Of a stretch of DNA of 64,000 nt, positions 25,995-33,269 are shown piece after piece (positions within the stretch are counted from its first letter, which is position 1; the number at the start of each line of letters is the position of its first letter). The position numbers and the translations under genes were made by a program. The stretch lies in the NCBI RefSeq assembly GCF_020889685.1, contig NZ_JACMYO010000018.1:1-64000 (forward strand). The letters run 5' to 3'. Source of the DNA: Bradyrhizobium oropedii. Lineage in GTDB: Bacteria; Pseudomonadota; Alphaproteobacteria; Rhizobiales; Xanthobacteraceae. The notes beneath the pieces were generated by a model. The model searched no databases, was not told where the DNA came from, and saw nothing but the letters and a program-made list of their open reading frames with translations.

Positions 25995-26483
25995 ATGCTT
26001 CGTTGTATCCTCGCCATTCTGGCAGCTGTAGTTCTCGTTGCCGTCTGCCTGCTTCCTGATGACGCTTATGCCCGTCGTGGAGGCGGCGGCGGCGGCTTCC
26101 GTGGCGGCGGTGGCGGCGGGTTTCATCGCGGAGGCATGCATGCCGGCGCCGGTAGAATGCACGCTGGTGCGGGAAGGATCCACGGCGGAGGATATCGCAC
26201 TGCCGGCCGCGCGCGCCCCTCACACCCGATCGCTGGCCGTCCGGGCCGACCGATTGCAGGCCGTCCAGGCTATCCCGGTCGACCGGTTGCAGGTCGTCCT
26301 GGCCGACCAGTCGCAGGCTATCCCGGGTATGGTGGAGGCTACTATCGACCTGGCTGGGGTTATGGTGCTGCAGCAGCCGGCGCTGCGGCTGCGGCCGGCG
26401 CGTATTACGGCAGCTATGGCTACTACGGGAACCAGAACTGCTACTACAATGAATACAATCAAATGGTTTGCCCGCAGTATTGA
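25995..26483 (+). CDS. Gly/His/Tyr-rich secreted protein
   Basis: A 162-residue protein with a signal peptide (MLRCILAILAAVVLVAVCLL then AYA). The mature part starts with Gly-rich runs (RRGGGGGGFRGGGGGG), then HAGAGRMHAGAGR, a repeat built on RPIAGRPG and RPVAGRPG, an Ala stretch, and a Tyr-rich end with two Cys (QNCYYNEYNQMVC). Such sequences occur in rhizobial envelope proteins of unknown function; the two terminal Cys could form a disulphide. A FixK-type box lies 71 bases before the ATG, suggesting induction at low oxygen. GGGAGG lies about 7 bases upstream. Confidence 0.8.
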   Translation: MLRCILAILAAVVLVAVCLLPDDAYARRGGGGGGFRGGGGGGFHRGGMHAGAGRMHAGAGRIHGGGYRTAGRARPSHPIAGRPGRPIAGRPGYPGRPVAGRPGRPVAGYPGYGGGYYRPGWGYGAAAAGAAAAAGAYYGSYGYYGNQNCYYNEYNQMVCPQY

Positions 26484-26591
26484 TAGCAGTTCGATTGAGC
26501 CGCGATCGGTTGCTCGTTCGTCGCGCGGCAAGGTCGCGATGATGAGACCTGTGGTGACCTCCTCCGTTTGCGTATCAAGGGAGATGAACCG

Positions 26592-26825
26592 ATGGAGTAC
26601 AGCGCATTCAGCGATGCGAGCCTGAAGATGATGCACGAGGCGGTTCGCGGCGCGCTCCAGGCCGACGATGAATTTGAGGGTCGCGGAGACGCGCCGGTGT
26701 TTCGGGTGCGGACGACAGCCGAATGGAAGCGTCACGCCGGCAATCTCGAGGACGAGATGTCGAGGCGAGGACTTCAGGTCGACGTCATCGACTGGACGAG
26801 CAGGCAGGGAGAGTTTGCGCTTTGA
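26592..26825 (+). CDS. Small hypothetical protein (77 aa)
   Basis: A 77-residue, soluble, charged protein with no recognised family. It is predicted largely helical at first (FSDASLKMMHEAVRGALQADDEF) and then has VFRVRTTAEWKRHAGNLEDEMSRRGLQVDVIDW, which looks like a small alpha/beta domain. GGGAGATGAACC precedes the ATG, which is favoured over one 24 bases earlier. It lies 108 bases after the Gly-rich gene, with no terminator between, so it may share that gene's FixK-type promoter. Confidence 0.7.
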   Translation: MEYSAFSDASLKMMHEAVRGALQADDEFEGRGDAPVFRVRTTAEWKRHAGNLEDEMSRRGLQVDVIDWTSRQGEFAL

Positions 26826-26909
26826 AGTCGTCGCATGCGCAGCGGCGACGCGGCTCCGTATAGCGCAAATGCCCTCGCGCCCTTCCCCGCCTGACGCATC
26901 TGGAAAGGC

Positions 26910-26923
26910 TTGATCCAGATCAA
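26910..26923 (+). promoter_or_regulatory. FixK/FNR-type box upstream of the 109-aa secreted protein
   Basis: TTGATCCAGATCAA matches TTGAT-N4-ATCAA with perfect symmetry. Its centre is 71 bases before the ATG at 26988. Confidence 0.78.
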
Positions 26924-26987
26924 CGGCTCCCCGATTTCATGGTTTTCAAACCAGGCTGGGTAGGACCACAGGATTTGGAGGAGAGCC

Positions 26988-27317
26988 ATGAAGACGAAAC
27001 CAGGGACATTCGCGTTGACTGCGACCATCATCGCGTGTGCCACGCTGCTATCCGTCGGTCGATCGGAACAGGGCGGCGTCTTGATTTCCGTCGAGAGCGC
27101 GCAAGCGCGGGTCGGCCGCCCCTTGACGCCCGTGAGTGTCGCGGGCGTTGCCCGTCGCCAGACACGCAGAGCCGTGTACGGCACCGCTGCCGTGGGAGCC
27201 GCGGCGGCCGCCGGCGCCTATGGCTATTATCACTATCCTTCCAACGGTCAGGGCTTCGTCTGTCAGCCGGGCACGTATTTTCGTGGCGAGGACGGCCGAC
27301 AGCACCTCTGCCAGTAA
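26988..27317 (+). CDS. Small secreted protein with Ala/Gly-Tyr segment
   Basis: A 109-residue protein with a leader (MKTKPGTFALTATIIACATLLSVG). A second hydrophobic Ala/Gly run (GTAAVGAAAAAGAYGYYHYP) follows, and the end is Cys-containing (FVCQPGTYFRGEDGRQHLCQ). The GAAAAAGAYYG-type run and the terminal Cys pair also occur in the Gly-rich protein at 25995, so the two appear to be related by short shared modules. GGAGGAG lies 9 bases before the ATG. The upstream box suggests the same low-oxygen control. Confidence 0.78.
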   Translation: MKTKPGTFALTATIIACATLLSVGRSEQGGVLISVESAQARVGRPLTPVSVAGVARRQTRRAVYGTAAVGAAAAAGAYGYYHYPSNGQGFVCQPGTYFRGEDGRQHLCQ

Positions 27318-27329
27318 GCCAATGCCAAC

Positions 27330-27356
27330 GGGGCAAGACGATAACGTCTTGCTCCC
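27330..27356. terminator. Weak hairpin between convergent genes
   Basis: ggggcaagacg (27330-27340) pairs with cgtcttgc-cccc (27345-27356) with one bulged T and a 4-base ataa loop. No T-run follows on either strand, so terminator activity is uncertain. Confidence 0.4.
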
Positions 27357-27399
27357 CATTGCCCGAGAGGCATGCGCGACCAGGCAAGCGCGTTGCTGG

Positions 27400-28503
27400 T
27401 CAGACCGGACCGTGCGATCCCGGCGGCACCATATACAGCGTCATGGCGAAAATCACATAGATGAACACCAGCAAGGCGCCGATGAACCATGCCGACCTTC
27501 CGCTGTTGGTGACGAAGCAGGACGTCACGGAGGCGATCATGACCATCGTCACGGCCCCCGGCCAGAACTGCAAGTCCATTGGCTTCGGACCGATGACGTA
27601 GCTGAGCAGAACCAGTGCCGGCGCGACAAACAAGGCGATCTGCGACGCACTTCCGAGCGCAATGCTGACGCTCATGTCCAACCGGTTCTTGCGCGCCGCG
27701 GAGAACGCGACCGCCATTTCCGCCGCAGCGCCGACCAGTGCGACGATGATGAAGCCGACGAACGCCGAGCTCAATCCCAGCGTCTCTCCCGCCTTCTGCA
27801 CCGAACTCACGAATATCTCGCTTACCAGCGCAACCAGCACCGTAACCACGAGAAGCGTGCTTACGGCCAGTCCGATCGGCCAACCGGCACCGCCTGTCTC
27901 GCCATGGTCCCCGCTTTCGAACAACTCCTTGTGTGTCTTGAGCGAGAACAGCAAGCCTAGTCCATAAGCACATATCAGCAGCACCGCGAGGCCGGTACTG
28001 AGCGTCTGCGCCATGACCTGGCCTCGCGCCGGGTCGAGGTCGGCAACGGCTGCGGGTGCAAGCAGCGCAATCGTCGCCATCAGCAGCAGCGCGGCGTACA
28101 TCCTCCCGCCGGCTCTATTGTACTCCTGAACGTGATGGCGGAGGCCGCCGAGCAGGAATGATGCGCCGAGCATGAAGAGTGAGTTGGTGACGATGGCACC
28201 GGCGATCGATGCCTTGACCAGCATGTATTCTCCGGCATGAAGCGCGGCGATCGCGATGATCAGCTCCGTCAGATTTCCCAGGGTTGCGTTGAGCAAGCCT
28301 CCGACCGCATCGCCGGTTTTCTCGGCGACGCTCTCCGTTGCGTGGCTGAGAAGGGCAGCCAGCGGCACGATGCTCAGGACGGCGAGGACAAACAGTGCTG
28401 TGTGGGCGGTTGGGGCCACATGTTCGAGCACCAGCACAATCGGCACAAAAACGAGCATCCAGAGTAATGGATTGTGACGAATTTCCTTGAGCAAAAGTTG
28501 CAT
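27400..28503 (-). CDS. cax: Calcium/proton antiporter (CaCA family, CaxA/ChaA-like)
   Basis: A 367-residue membrane protein with about 11 hydrophobic segments. The two alpha-repeat signatures of the CaCA superfamily are visible: GGLLNATLGNLTELIIAIAAL in the first half and FVGFIIVALVGAAAEMAVAF in the second, each with its ion-coordinating Glu. An acidic loop (FESGDHGETGG) separates the halves, as in bacterial Cax proteins. It exports Ca2+ (perhaps other cations) in exchange for protons across the inner membrane. The ATG at 28503 is taken as the start; an upstream in-frame start adds 11 less likely residues. A FixK-type box lies 61 bases before it. Confidence 0.92.
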   Translation of the reverse strand: MQLLLKEIRHNPLLWMLVFVPIVLVLEHVAPTAHTALFVLAVLSIVPLAALLSHATESVAEKTGDAVGGLLNATLGNLTELIIAIAALHAGEYMLVKASIAGAIVTNSLFMLGASFLLGGLRHHVQEYNRAGGRMYAALLLMATIALLAPAAVADLDPARGQVMAQTLSTGLAVLLICAYGLGLLFSLKTHKELFESGDHGETGGAGWPIGLAVSTLLVVTVLVALVSEIFVSSVQKAGETLGLSSAFVGFIIVALVGAAAEMAVAFSAARKNRLDMSVSIALGSASQIALFVAPALVLLSYVIGPKPMDLQFWPGAVTMVMIASVTSCFVTNSGRSAWFIGALLVFIYVIFAMTLYMVPPGSHGPV

Positions 28504-28563
28504 GGGACCGCCCGGTTGAAGGAAGCCTGACGGCAATTTCTGAACCCCATGGGCCGCTCGAGC

Positions 28564-28577
28564 TTGATCTAGCTCAA
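28564..28577 (-). promoter_or_regulatory. FixK/FNR-type box upstream of the Ca2+/H+ antiporter
   Basis: TTGATCTAGCTCAA fits TTGA-N6-TCAA. Its centre is 67 bases before the antiporter ATG on the minus strand. A second box for the divergent gene lies 74 bases away. Confidence 0.7.
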
Positions 28578-28650
28578 CCCGGCGGCACCAAGGTCCCGCG
28601 GCATTTTGCGAACGGTCAGAAGCGCGTTCCTATCTCCGGCTCGCTGCGCT

Positions 28651-28664
28651 TTGACCTGGATCAA
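28651..28664 (+). promoter_or_regulatory. FixK/FNR-type box upstream of the LTXXQ protein
   Basis: TTGACCTGGATCAA matches TTG[A/C]-N8-[T/G]CAA with both half-sites perfect. Its centre is 72 bases before the ATG at 28730. Confidence 0.75.
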
Positions 28665-28729
28665 CCGGCAACGGATGCAGCTGTGTCTTCTTCTCGGGAC
28701 GTCCACGAAGTGTAGTTCAGGAGGTCGCA

Positions 28730-29239
28730 ATGACGAGGAACGCAGCCGCCGCAGCGATTGCACTTTTGATGACAACCTCGTCTCTTGCCTTCGCAGCAGA
28801 GACATCCCCGACTGTCGGCGTCGCGACACCCAGCGCCGCCGACCTGAAGAGCCTGACCGACATGCGCGTCGGCATCGTCAAAGCCGCCTTGCAACTCACC
28901 CCCGATCAGGAGAAGTACTGGCCGGCCATCGAGGATGCGATCCGCACCAGAGCGAAGAACCGGCAGGCCCGGTTGGAGCGGATTGCCGAATTGCACGAGA
29001 ACGACCCGATGGACGGAATGCATGAGGGCAATCCGGTCGAATTCATGCAGCGCAGGGCAGACCGGCTCATTCAACGCGGGACCGACCTCAAGAAGCTCGC
29101 AGATGCCTGGGAGCCGCTCTTCAAGACATTGAGCGATGATCAGAAGAGAAGGATGGCTTTCGTGTCGTTCGCCGTCATGCGCAGCGTGCGAAATGCGATC
29201 GAGCAGCAGGGCGGCGGTCCGGAAGACGAGGACGAATAG
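28730..29239 (+). CDS. Spy/CpxP-like LTXXQ-motif periplasmic protein
   Basis: A 169-residue exported protein (leader MTRNAAAAAIALLMTTSSLAFA). Two LTXXQ motifs are visible: LQLTPDQEKYW and TLSDDQKRRM. These, with the helical charged body, are the signature of the Spy/CpxP family of envelope stress proteins and chaperones. The C-terminus is acidic (GGGPEDEDE). AGGAGG lies 9 bases before the ATG. A FixK-type box 72 bases upstream suggests induction under oxygen limitation rather than a Cpx response. It is divergent from the Ca2+/H+ antiporter gene. Confidence 0.85.
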   Translation: MTRNAAAAAIALLMTTSSLAFAAETSPTVGVATPSAADLKSLTDMRVGIVKAALQLTPDQEKYWPAIEDAIRTRAKNRQARLERIAELHENDPMDGMHEGNPVEFMQRRADRLIQRGTDLKKLADAWEPLFKTLSDDQKRRMAFVSFAVMRSVRNAIEQQGGGPEDEDE

Positions 29240-29333
29240 GCATAGACGGTTACTGCCGGCGCATGTGAGATCGCCGTGCTGATTGCCAGAGAATGATCAG
29301 ACGCTCGACGAGCGCGTGCGTTACGCGTACCCG

Positions 29334-29367
29334 CCAAAAGAAACCGCCGTCCCCCTGCGGGGACGGC
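29334..29367 (-). terminator. Rho-independent terminator after the His-rich gene
   Basis: A perfect 9-bp stem, gccgtcccc (29346-29354) pairing with 29359-29367, has a 4-base loop. On the minus strand it is followed by ggtttctttt. It serves the minus-strand gene ending at 29396. Confidence 0.75.
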
Positions 29368-29395
29368 GTAAGCCACTCACGCAGTACTGGAACGC

Positions 29396-29614
29396 TTATT
29401 GGTGGTTGCCGTGGTGCTCGGCGTGATGCCGGCTCGCCTCGGTGTGGTGATGCTGGGCATGGCTGGCGTGACCATGGGCGCTGTGGGCGTGGTGCGCCGC
29501 CTTATGGTGATCGCCGGCTTCGTGGTGCTTGGCCGCTTCGCGGTGATGCCGCGCCGCGTGCTCGTGATGCTCAGCTGCCTTGTGATGATGCTCAACGCCT
29601 GCGTGGTCGCTCAT
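29396..29614 (-). CDS. Very His-rich small protein (27 His in 72 residues)
   Basis: A 72-residue protein made almost entirely of His, Ala, Glu, Lys and Ser, in repeats such as EHHEHAARHHREAAKHHEAG and HHAHSAHGHASH. It has no signal peptide, membrane segment or Cys. Such proteins can bind Ni, Co, Cu or Zn and act as buffers or stores. A helical repeat with His on one face is plausible from the heptad-like spacing (inference). GGGAGATC precedes the ATG at 29614. A terminator follows. It stands alone, next to the FixK-type island but without a box of its own. Confidence 0.78.
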   Translation of the reverse strand: MSDHAGVEHHHKAAEHHEHAARHHREAAKHHEAGDHHKAAHHAHSAHGHASHAQHHHTEASRHHAEHHGNHQ

Positions 29615-29788
29615 GATGATCTCCCGGTGTGGCGAATGAAGTCCATCATTCTTACGCAGCAGCGCTGACATTATGCTGACGGCTGCAAGACAGCTTTGTT
29701 GCGGCCGTTCATCTATGTTGCAGACGCTTCGGTGCTGCGGCGCGCATGTTCGCACTGCCGGAACAGCGCTGCATTGATCGGCCGCCGG

Positions 29789-30196
29789 TCATGTCGATGG
29801 CGGAAAGCGGTCGAAGGTCGGCAGCTCATGCGTCGCTTCCATCCAGCGCAGCCGCTCCGCGACCTGGATATGCACCACGGCCGGCACCGCGTCGGGATCG
29901 TCATAGGTGCCGCTCTGAATGTCGATGAACCCGGGCAACATGTTGCCATTGGTGTAGAAAAGCCCGGTGCCGCAATCCGCGCAGAAGTGCCGCCGGCCAT
30001 GCTCCGAGGATTGGTAGATGCTGGGCTGTCCCCTGGTCACCTTGACCATGCCTTCTGCGACCATCACCCAGCCGACCATCGGCGCACCGGCGTGGCGCCG
30101 GCAATCGGTGCAGTGACACAGCGCATGCACGACCGGTTCCCCGGTCACCTCGTAACGAACCTTGCCGCAGTGACAGCCGCCGGTGACGTCAGCCAT
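29789..30196 (-). CDS. GFA-family (glutathione-dependent formaldehyde-activating enzyme-like) protein
   Basis: A 135-residue protein with the CENP-V/GFA zinc fold. The Cys ligands are in GGCHCGKVRYEV, ALCHCTDCRRHAGAP and RHFCADCGTGLFY. It was named for Gfa of Paracoccus, but most members have unknown substrates and the enzymatic role of Gfa is disputed. The ATG at 30196 is chosen as it directly precedes the conserved ADVTGGCHCG; AAAC and a weak GGAGGAAAAC lie upstream. The neighbours do not clarify its role. Confidence 0.87.
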   Translation of the reverse strand: MADVTGGCHCGKVRYEVTGEPVVHALCHCTDCRRHAGAPMVGWVMVAEGMVKVTRGQPSIYQSSEHGRRHFCADCGTGLFYTNGNMLPGFIDIQSGTYDDPDAVPAVVHIQVAERLRWMEATHELPTFDRFPPST

Positions 30197-30446
30197 GTTT
30201 TCCTCCGACCGATCAGTGGTTTGCTTGGTCGATAGCGTTGCGGGCCCCGGCGCTTCAATGCCGCAGCTTGCCGTTGCGTCCACCTGTCGCGCGGCCTCTT
30301 ATGTCCGCCGACGATGCAGCCGGCTTTCAGGCCTCACAAAATCGTCATCCCGGCCCTCAACCCCCTCCAAAACCCCGGGAATAAAGCCCCGGCCCCGCCG
30401 ATCAACTCCCCGGAAACCCAATCCCTGGGCCCACGGGAGACTTGCC

Positions 30447-31406
30447 ATGAGCGGACACGGACACGATCACGACCACCACGACGAGGAAAAAGGCGTCAGC
30501 CGACGCAAGGTGCTGGAATGCATGACCTGGGCCGGCACCGGCGTGCTGTGGACCGTTACCGGCGGCATACCGCACTCGCTCGGCATCGTCGGCTCGGCCG
30601 CGGCGGCGGAAGCGGCGCCCGGCATGACCTTCATGCAGATCAGCGACAGCCATGTCGGCTTCGACAAGCCGGCCAACCCGAATGCCATCGGCACGCTGGA
30701 GGAGGCCATCAACAAGGTGCGGGCGATGCAGGTCAAGCCGTCCTTCATGATCCATACCGGCGACATCACGCATCTGTCGAAGGCGTCCGAATTCGACGAC
30801 GCCGATCGCATCATCTCACAGGCCAAGCTCGACGTGCACTACGTGCCGGGCGAGCACGATTTCATCGACGAGGAGGTTAAGCTCTACAAGGAGCGTTACG
30901 GCAAGGGCACCAAGGGTCCGGGCTACTATTCCTTCGACGCCGGCGGCGTGCACTTCGTCGGTCTCGTTAACGTCGTCGACCTCAAGGGCGGCGGCCTCGG
31001 CAATCTCGGCAACGAGCAGCTCGAATGGCTGGAGAACGACCTCAAGGGCCGCTCCAAGTCGACGCCGATCGTGCTGTTCGCCCACATCCCGCTGTGGACG
31101 GTCTATCCGCAATGGGGCTGGGGCACCGAGGACGGCGCACGCGCGCTGGAATACGTCAAGGGCTTCGGCTCGGTCACCGTGCTCAACGGCCACATCCACC
31201 AGGTGATGCAGAAGGTCGAGGGCAACGTCACCTTCCACACCGCGCGTTCGACTGCGTTCCCGCAGCCGGCGCCGGGTGCCGCCCCCTCGCCCGGTCCGAT
31301 GAAGGTCGAGGATGCCAAGCTGCGCAGCATGCTCGGCGTCGCCAGCATCAACTTCAAGCAGAACAGCCAGCCGCTGGCCATCATCGACACGCCGCTGCAA
31401 GGCTAA
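30447..31406 (+). CDS. Tat-exported calcineurin-like metallophosphoesterase
   Basis: A 319-residue protein. A His/Asp-rich start (SGHGHDHDHHDEEKG) is followed by a twin-arginine signal (SRRKVLECMTWAGTG) and a hydrophobic segment. The metal site runs as ISDSHVG, HTGDITH, GEHDF (Glu in place of the usual Asn of GNHD), FAHIPLW and LNGHIHQ. A C-terminal region contains an Ala/Pro-rich linker. The enzyme probably cleaves phosphoesters in the periplasm. It opens a unit with a cupredoxin, an ECF sigma factor and an anti-sigma factor (gaps of 24 and 94 bases, then a 4-base overlap). The His-rich start could bind metal. The Asn-to-Glu change in the active site is unusual. Confidence 0.85.
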   Translation: MSGHGHDHDHHDEEKGVSRRKVLECMTWAGTGVLWTVTGGIPHSLGIVGSAAAAEAAPGMTFMQISDSHVGFDKPANPNAIGTLEEAINKVRAMQVKPSFMIHTGDITHLSKASEFDDADRIISQAKLDVHYVPGEHDFIDEEVKLYKERYGKGTKGPGYYSFDAGGVHFVGLVNVVDLKGGGLGNLGNEQLEWLENDLKGRSKSTPIVLFAHIPLWTVYPQWGWGTEDGARALEYVKGFGSVTVLNGHIHQVMQKVEGNVTFHTARSTAFPQPAPGAAPSPGPMKVEDAKLRSMLGVASINFKQNSQPLAIIDTPLQG

Positions 31407-31430
31407 CGGACAGGGCTGAGGAAGAGACCG

Positions 31431-31754
31431 ATGAGTACGATCAATCGACGCGACTTCGGTATTGCCGTGGTCGCGACCATGTTGCTGCCGGTCACGGCGG
31501 CCCGCGCCGAAGATATCGCGGTCCATATCGACAACTTTTCGTTCGCGCCGAACCCGCTCGACGTGAAGGTGGGCACCACCGTGACCTGGACCAACCGCGA
31601 CGACATCCCGCACACCGTGGTGTGCGCGGGCAAGTTCCGCTCCAAGACCATGGATACCGACGGCACCTTCTCGTTCACCTTCACGGAGCCCGGCGAGTAC
31701 AAGTATTTCTGCTCGCTGCATCCGCACATGACAGGCAGTATCAAGGTTGGGTAA
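31431..31754 (+). CDS. Tat-exported cupredoxin (amicyanin/pseudoazurin-like)
   Basis: A 107-residue type-1 copper protein. The twin-arginine leader (NRRDFGIAVVATMLLPVTAARA) is followed by IAVHIDNFSFAPNPLDVKVGTTVTWTN. The copper ligands are His in DIPHTVVCAG and Cys, His, Met in YFCSLHPHMTG. This is the amicyanin-like fold with a short ligand loop. It carries electrons or buffers copper in the periplasm. It follows the phosphoesterase by 24 bases and ends just before the ECF sigma gene, so one transcript is likely. Confidence 0.9.
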   Translation: MSTINRRDFGIAVVATMLLPVTAARAEDIAVHIDNFSFAPNPLDVKVGTTVTWTNRDDIPHTVVCAGKFRSKTMDTDGTFSFTFTEPGEYKYFCSLHPHMTGSIKVG

Positions 31755-31848
31755 CGTGACCACCCATACAATCACAACCATGCCCGGTCGGTGGCCCACA
31801 GCCCCCGCCCGGGCACAAGCCGTCTCTCGACATGCCGGGCAGAACAAG

Positions 31849-32406
31849 ATGGTTGTCAACGCGTCGCAAGACGATCCCGAGAAGGCGCGGCGCTTCCGCG
31901 ACGCCGCGCTGCCCTACCTCGACGACGCCTACACCCTGGCGCGCTATCTGCTGCGCGATGCCGCCGACGCCGAGGATGCGGTGCAGGAATGCTATCTGCG
32001 CGCCTACAAGCATTTCGACAGCTACCGCGGACCCGCGATGAAGCCCTGGCTGTTCGCGATCCTGCGCAATGTCTGCCGCGCCGAATATGCCCGGCGCAAG
32101 ACCGCCCCCACCGCGGTCGAGGAGCTGCCCGAGGGCGGCGATCAGACCCCGATGTGGAATGAAGCCCCGGAGACCCCAGAAAAGCAGATGCTGCGCCGCT
32201 TCGACGGCGACACCGTGCGCAAGCTGGTCGCGGCGCTCGCCGAGCCGTTCCGCGAGACCTTCGTGCTCAGAGAAATCCAGAATCTATCATACCGCGAGAT
32301 CGCCGATGTCGCTGCCGTGCCGGTCGGCACCGTGATGTCCCGCCTCGCGCGCGCCCGCGCCATGCTGCGATCGGCCTGGCTTGCGGAACAGGAGCAAGTG
32401 AAATGA
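31849..32406 (+). CDS. ECF-type RNA polymerase sigma factor
   Basis: A 185-residue ECF sigma factor. Region 2 includes LDDAYTLARYLLRDAADAEDAVQECYLRAYKHFDSYRG; region 4 includes LSYREIADVAAVPVGTVMSRLARARAML. The ATG at 31849 is chosen as the start typical for the family. Upstream in-frame starts at 31747 (TTG), 31756 (GTG) and 31780 (ATG) would add 23-34 residues without a domain. The anti-sigma gene overlaps its stop by 4 bases, which ties the two in stoichiometry. It probably controls its own operon and may answer to copper, phosphate or redox stress, given the upstream genes. Confidence 0.88.
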   Translation: MVVNASQDDPEKARRFRDAALPYLDDAYTLARYLLRDAADAEDAVQECYLRAYKHFDSYRGPAMKPWLFAILRNVCRAEYARRKTAPTAVEELPEGGDQTPMWNEAPETPEKQMLRRFDGDTVRKLVAALAEPFRETFVLREIQNLSYREIADVAAVPVGTVMSRLARARAMLRSAWLAEQEQVK

Positions 32407-33167
32407 CCTGCGAGGAAGCCGAAGTGCTGATCCACGCGCTGATCGACGGCGAACTCGATGCCGGCCATGCGCGCGAAGTGGAAGCCCATGTCGAGGGTTG
32501 CGCGCATTGTGCCGCTCTCATGAAGGAGTATCAGGAGATCCGCCAGGCGATCGCCGAGAGCGACGTGCGCTACAAGGCGCCGCTCGAGCTGCGCCGCAAG
32601 ATCGAGAAGGCGTTGCCGCAGCCCCAAGCTGCGCCAACCCGGCGCTCGGTGCTGCGCGGCTTTGCGATGGGCTCGGCGGTATCGGCGATAGCCGCGACGG
32701 GGCTGGTCGCGATCGTGCTGCGCAACGATGACGAGCAGCGCATCGAGAACGAGGTGGTGTCGGCGCATCTGCGCTCGCTGCAGGCCGGCCACCTGATCGA
32801 TGTGGTCTCGACCGATCAGCATACGGTCAAGCCGTGGTTCAACGGCAAGCTCGACGTCTCGCCGCCGGTGATCGACCTCACCGCGCAGGGCTTTACCCTG
32901 ATCGGCGGCCGGCTCGACTACGTCAACGCCCGCGAGATCGGCGCCGTGGTCTACAAGCGGCGTCAGCACGTGATCAATCTGTTCGTGGCGCAGACCGCGA
33001 GCACTGAACGGAAGACGGCGCAGACCTCGACCTTGCAGGGCTTCAACATCCGCCGCTGGAGCGACCGCGGCCTGAACTACTGGGCGGTCAGCGATCTCGG
33101 CGCCGACGAGCTCTCCGAGTTCGGCGACAAGTTCGAGAGCGCTATGCGCGCGAACAAGGAGGGGTGA
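32403..33167 (+). CDS. Anti-sigma factor with zinc-finger (ZAS) domain and one membrane segment
   Basis: A 254-residue protein. The N-terminal anti-sigma domain carries His-x3-Cys-x2-Cys in VEAHVEGCAHCAALMKEY, the zinc site of ZAS-type anti-sigmas. A single hydrophobic segment (about residues 81-101: RSVLRGFAMGSAVSAIAATG) follows an Arg-Arg pair. The rest, probably periplasmic, has a conserved fold of unknown type (PWFNGKLDVSPPVIDLTAQGFTLIGGRL), found in many rhizobial anti-sigmas. It binds and inhibits the ECF sigma factor encoded just upstream with ATGA overlap. A repeat follows the stop. Confidence 0.87.
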   Translation: MTCEEAEVLIHALIDGELDAGHAREVEAHVEGCAHCAALMKEYQEIRQAIAESDVRYKAPLELRRKIEKALPQPQAAPTRRSVLRGFAMGSAVSAIAATGLVAIVLRNDDEQRIENEVVSAHLRSLQAGHLIDVVSTDQHTVKPWFNGKLDVSPPVIDLTAQGFTLIGGRLDYVNAREIGAVVYKRRQHVINLFVAQTASTERKTAQTSTLQGFNIRRWSDRGLNYWAVSDLGADELSEFGDKFESAMRANKEG

Positions 33168-33172
33168 AATCG

Positions 33173-33260
33173 CGTAGCCCGGATGGAGCGAAGCGTAATC
33201 CGGGAACGGTCTCGCGAGTGTCAAGAACCCCGGATTTCGCTTCGCTGCATCCGGGCTACG
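33173..33260. repeat. Palindromic intergenic repeat (CGTAGCCCGGAT type)
   Basis: The outer arms CGTAGCCCGGAT (33173-33184) and ATCCGGGCTACG (33249-33260) are perfectly inverted, with inner gagcgaagcg / cgcttcgct pairs. It lies between the convergent anti-sigma and hpnO genes. Confidence 0.85.
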
Positions 33261-33269
33261 GGGTCGTGT

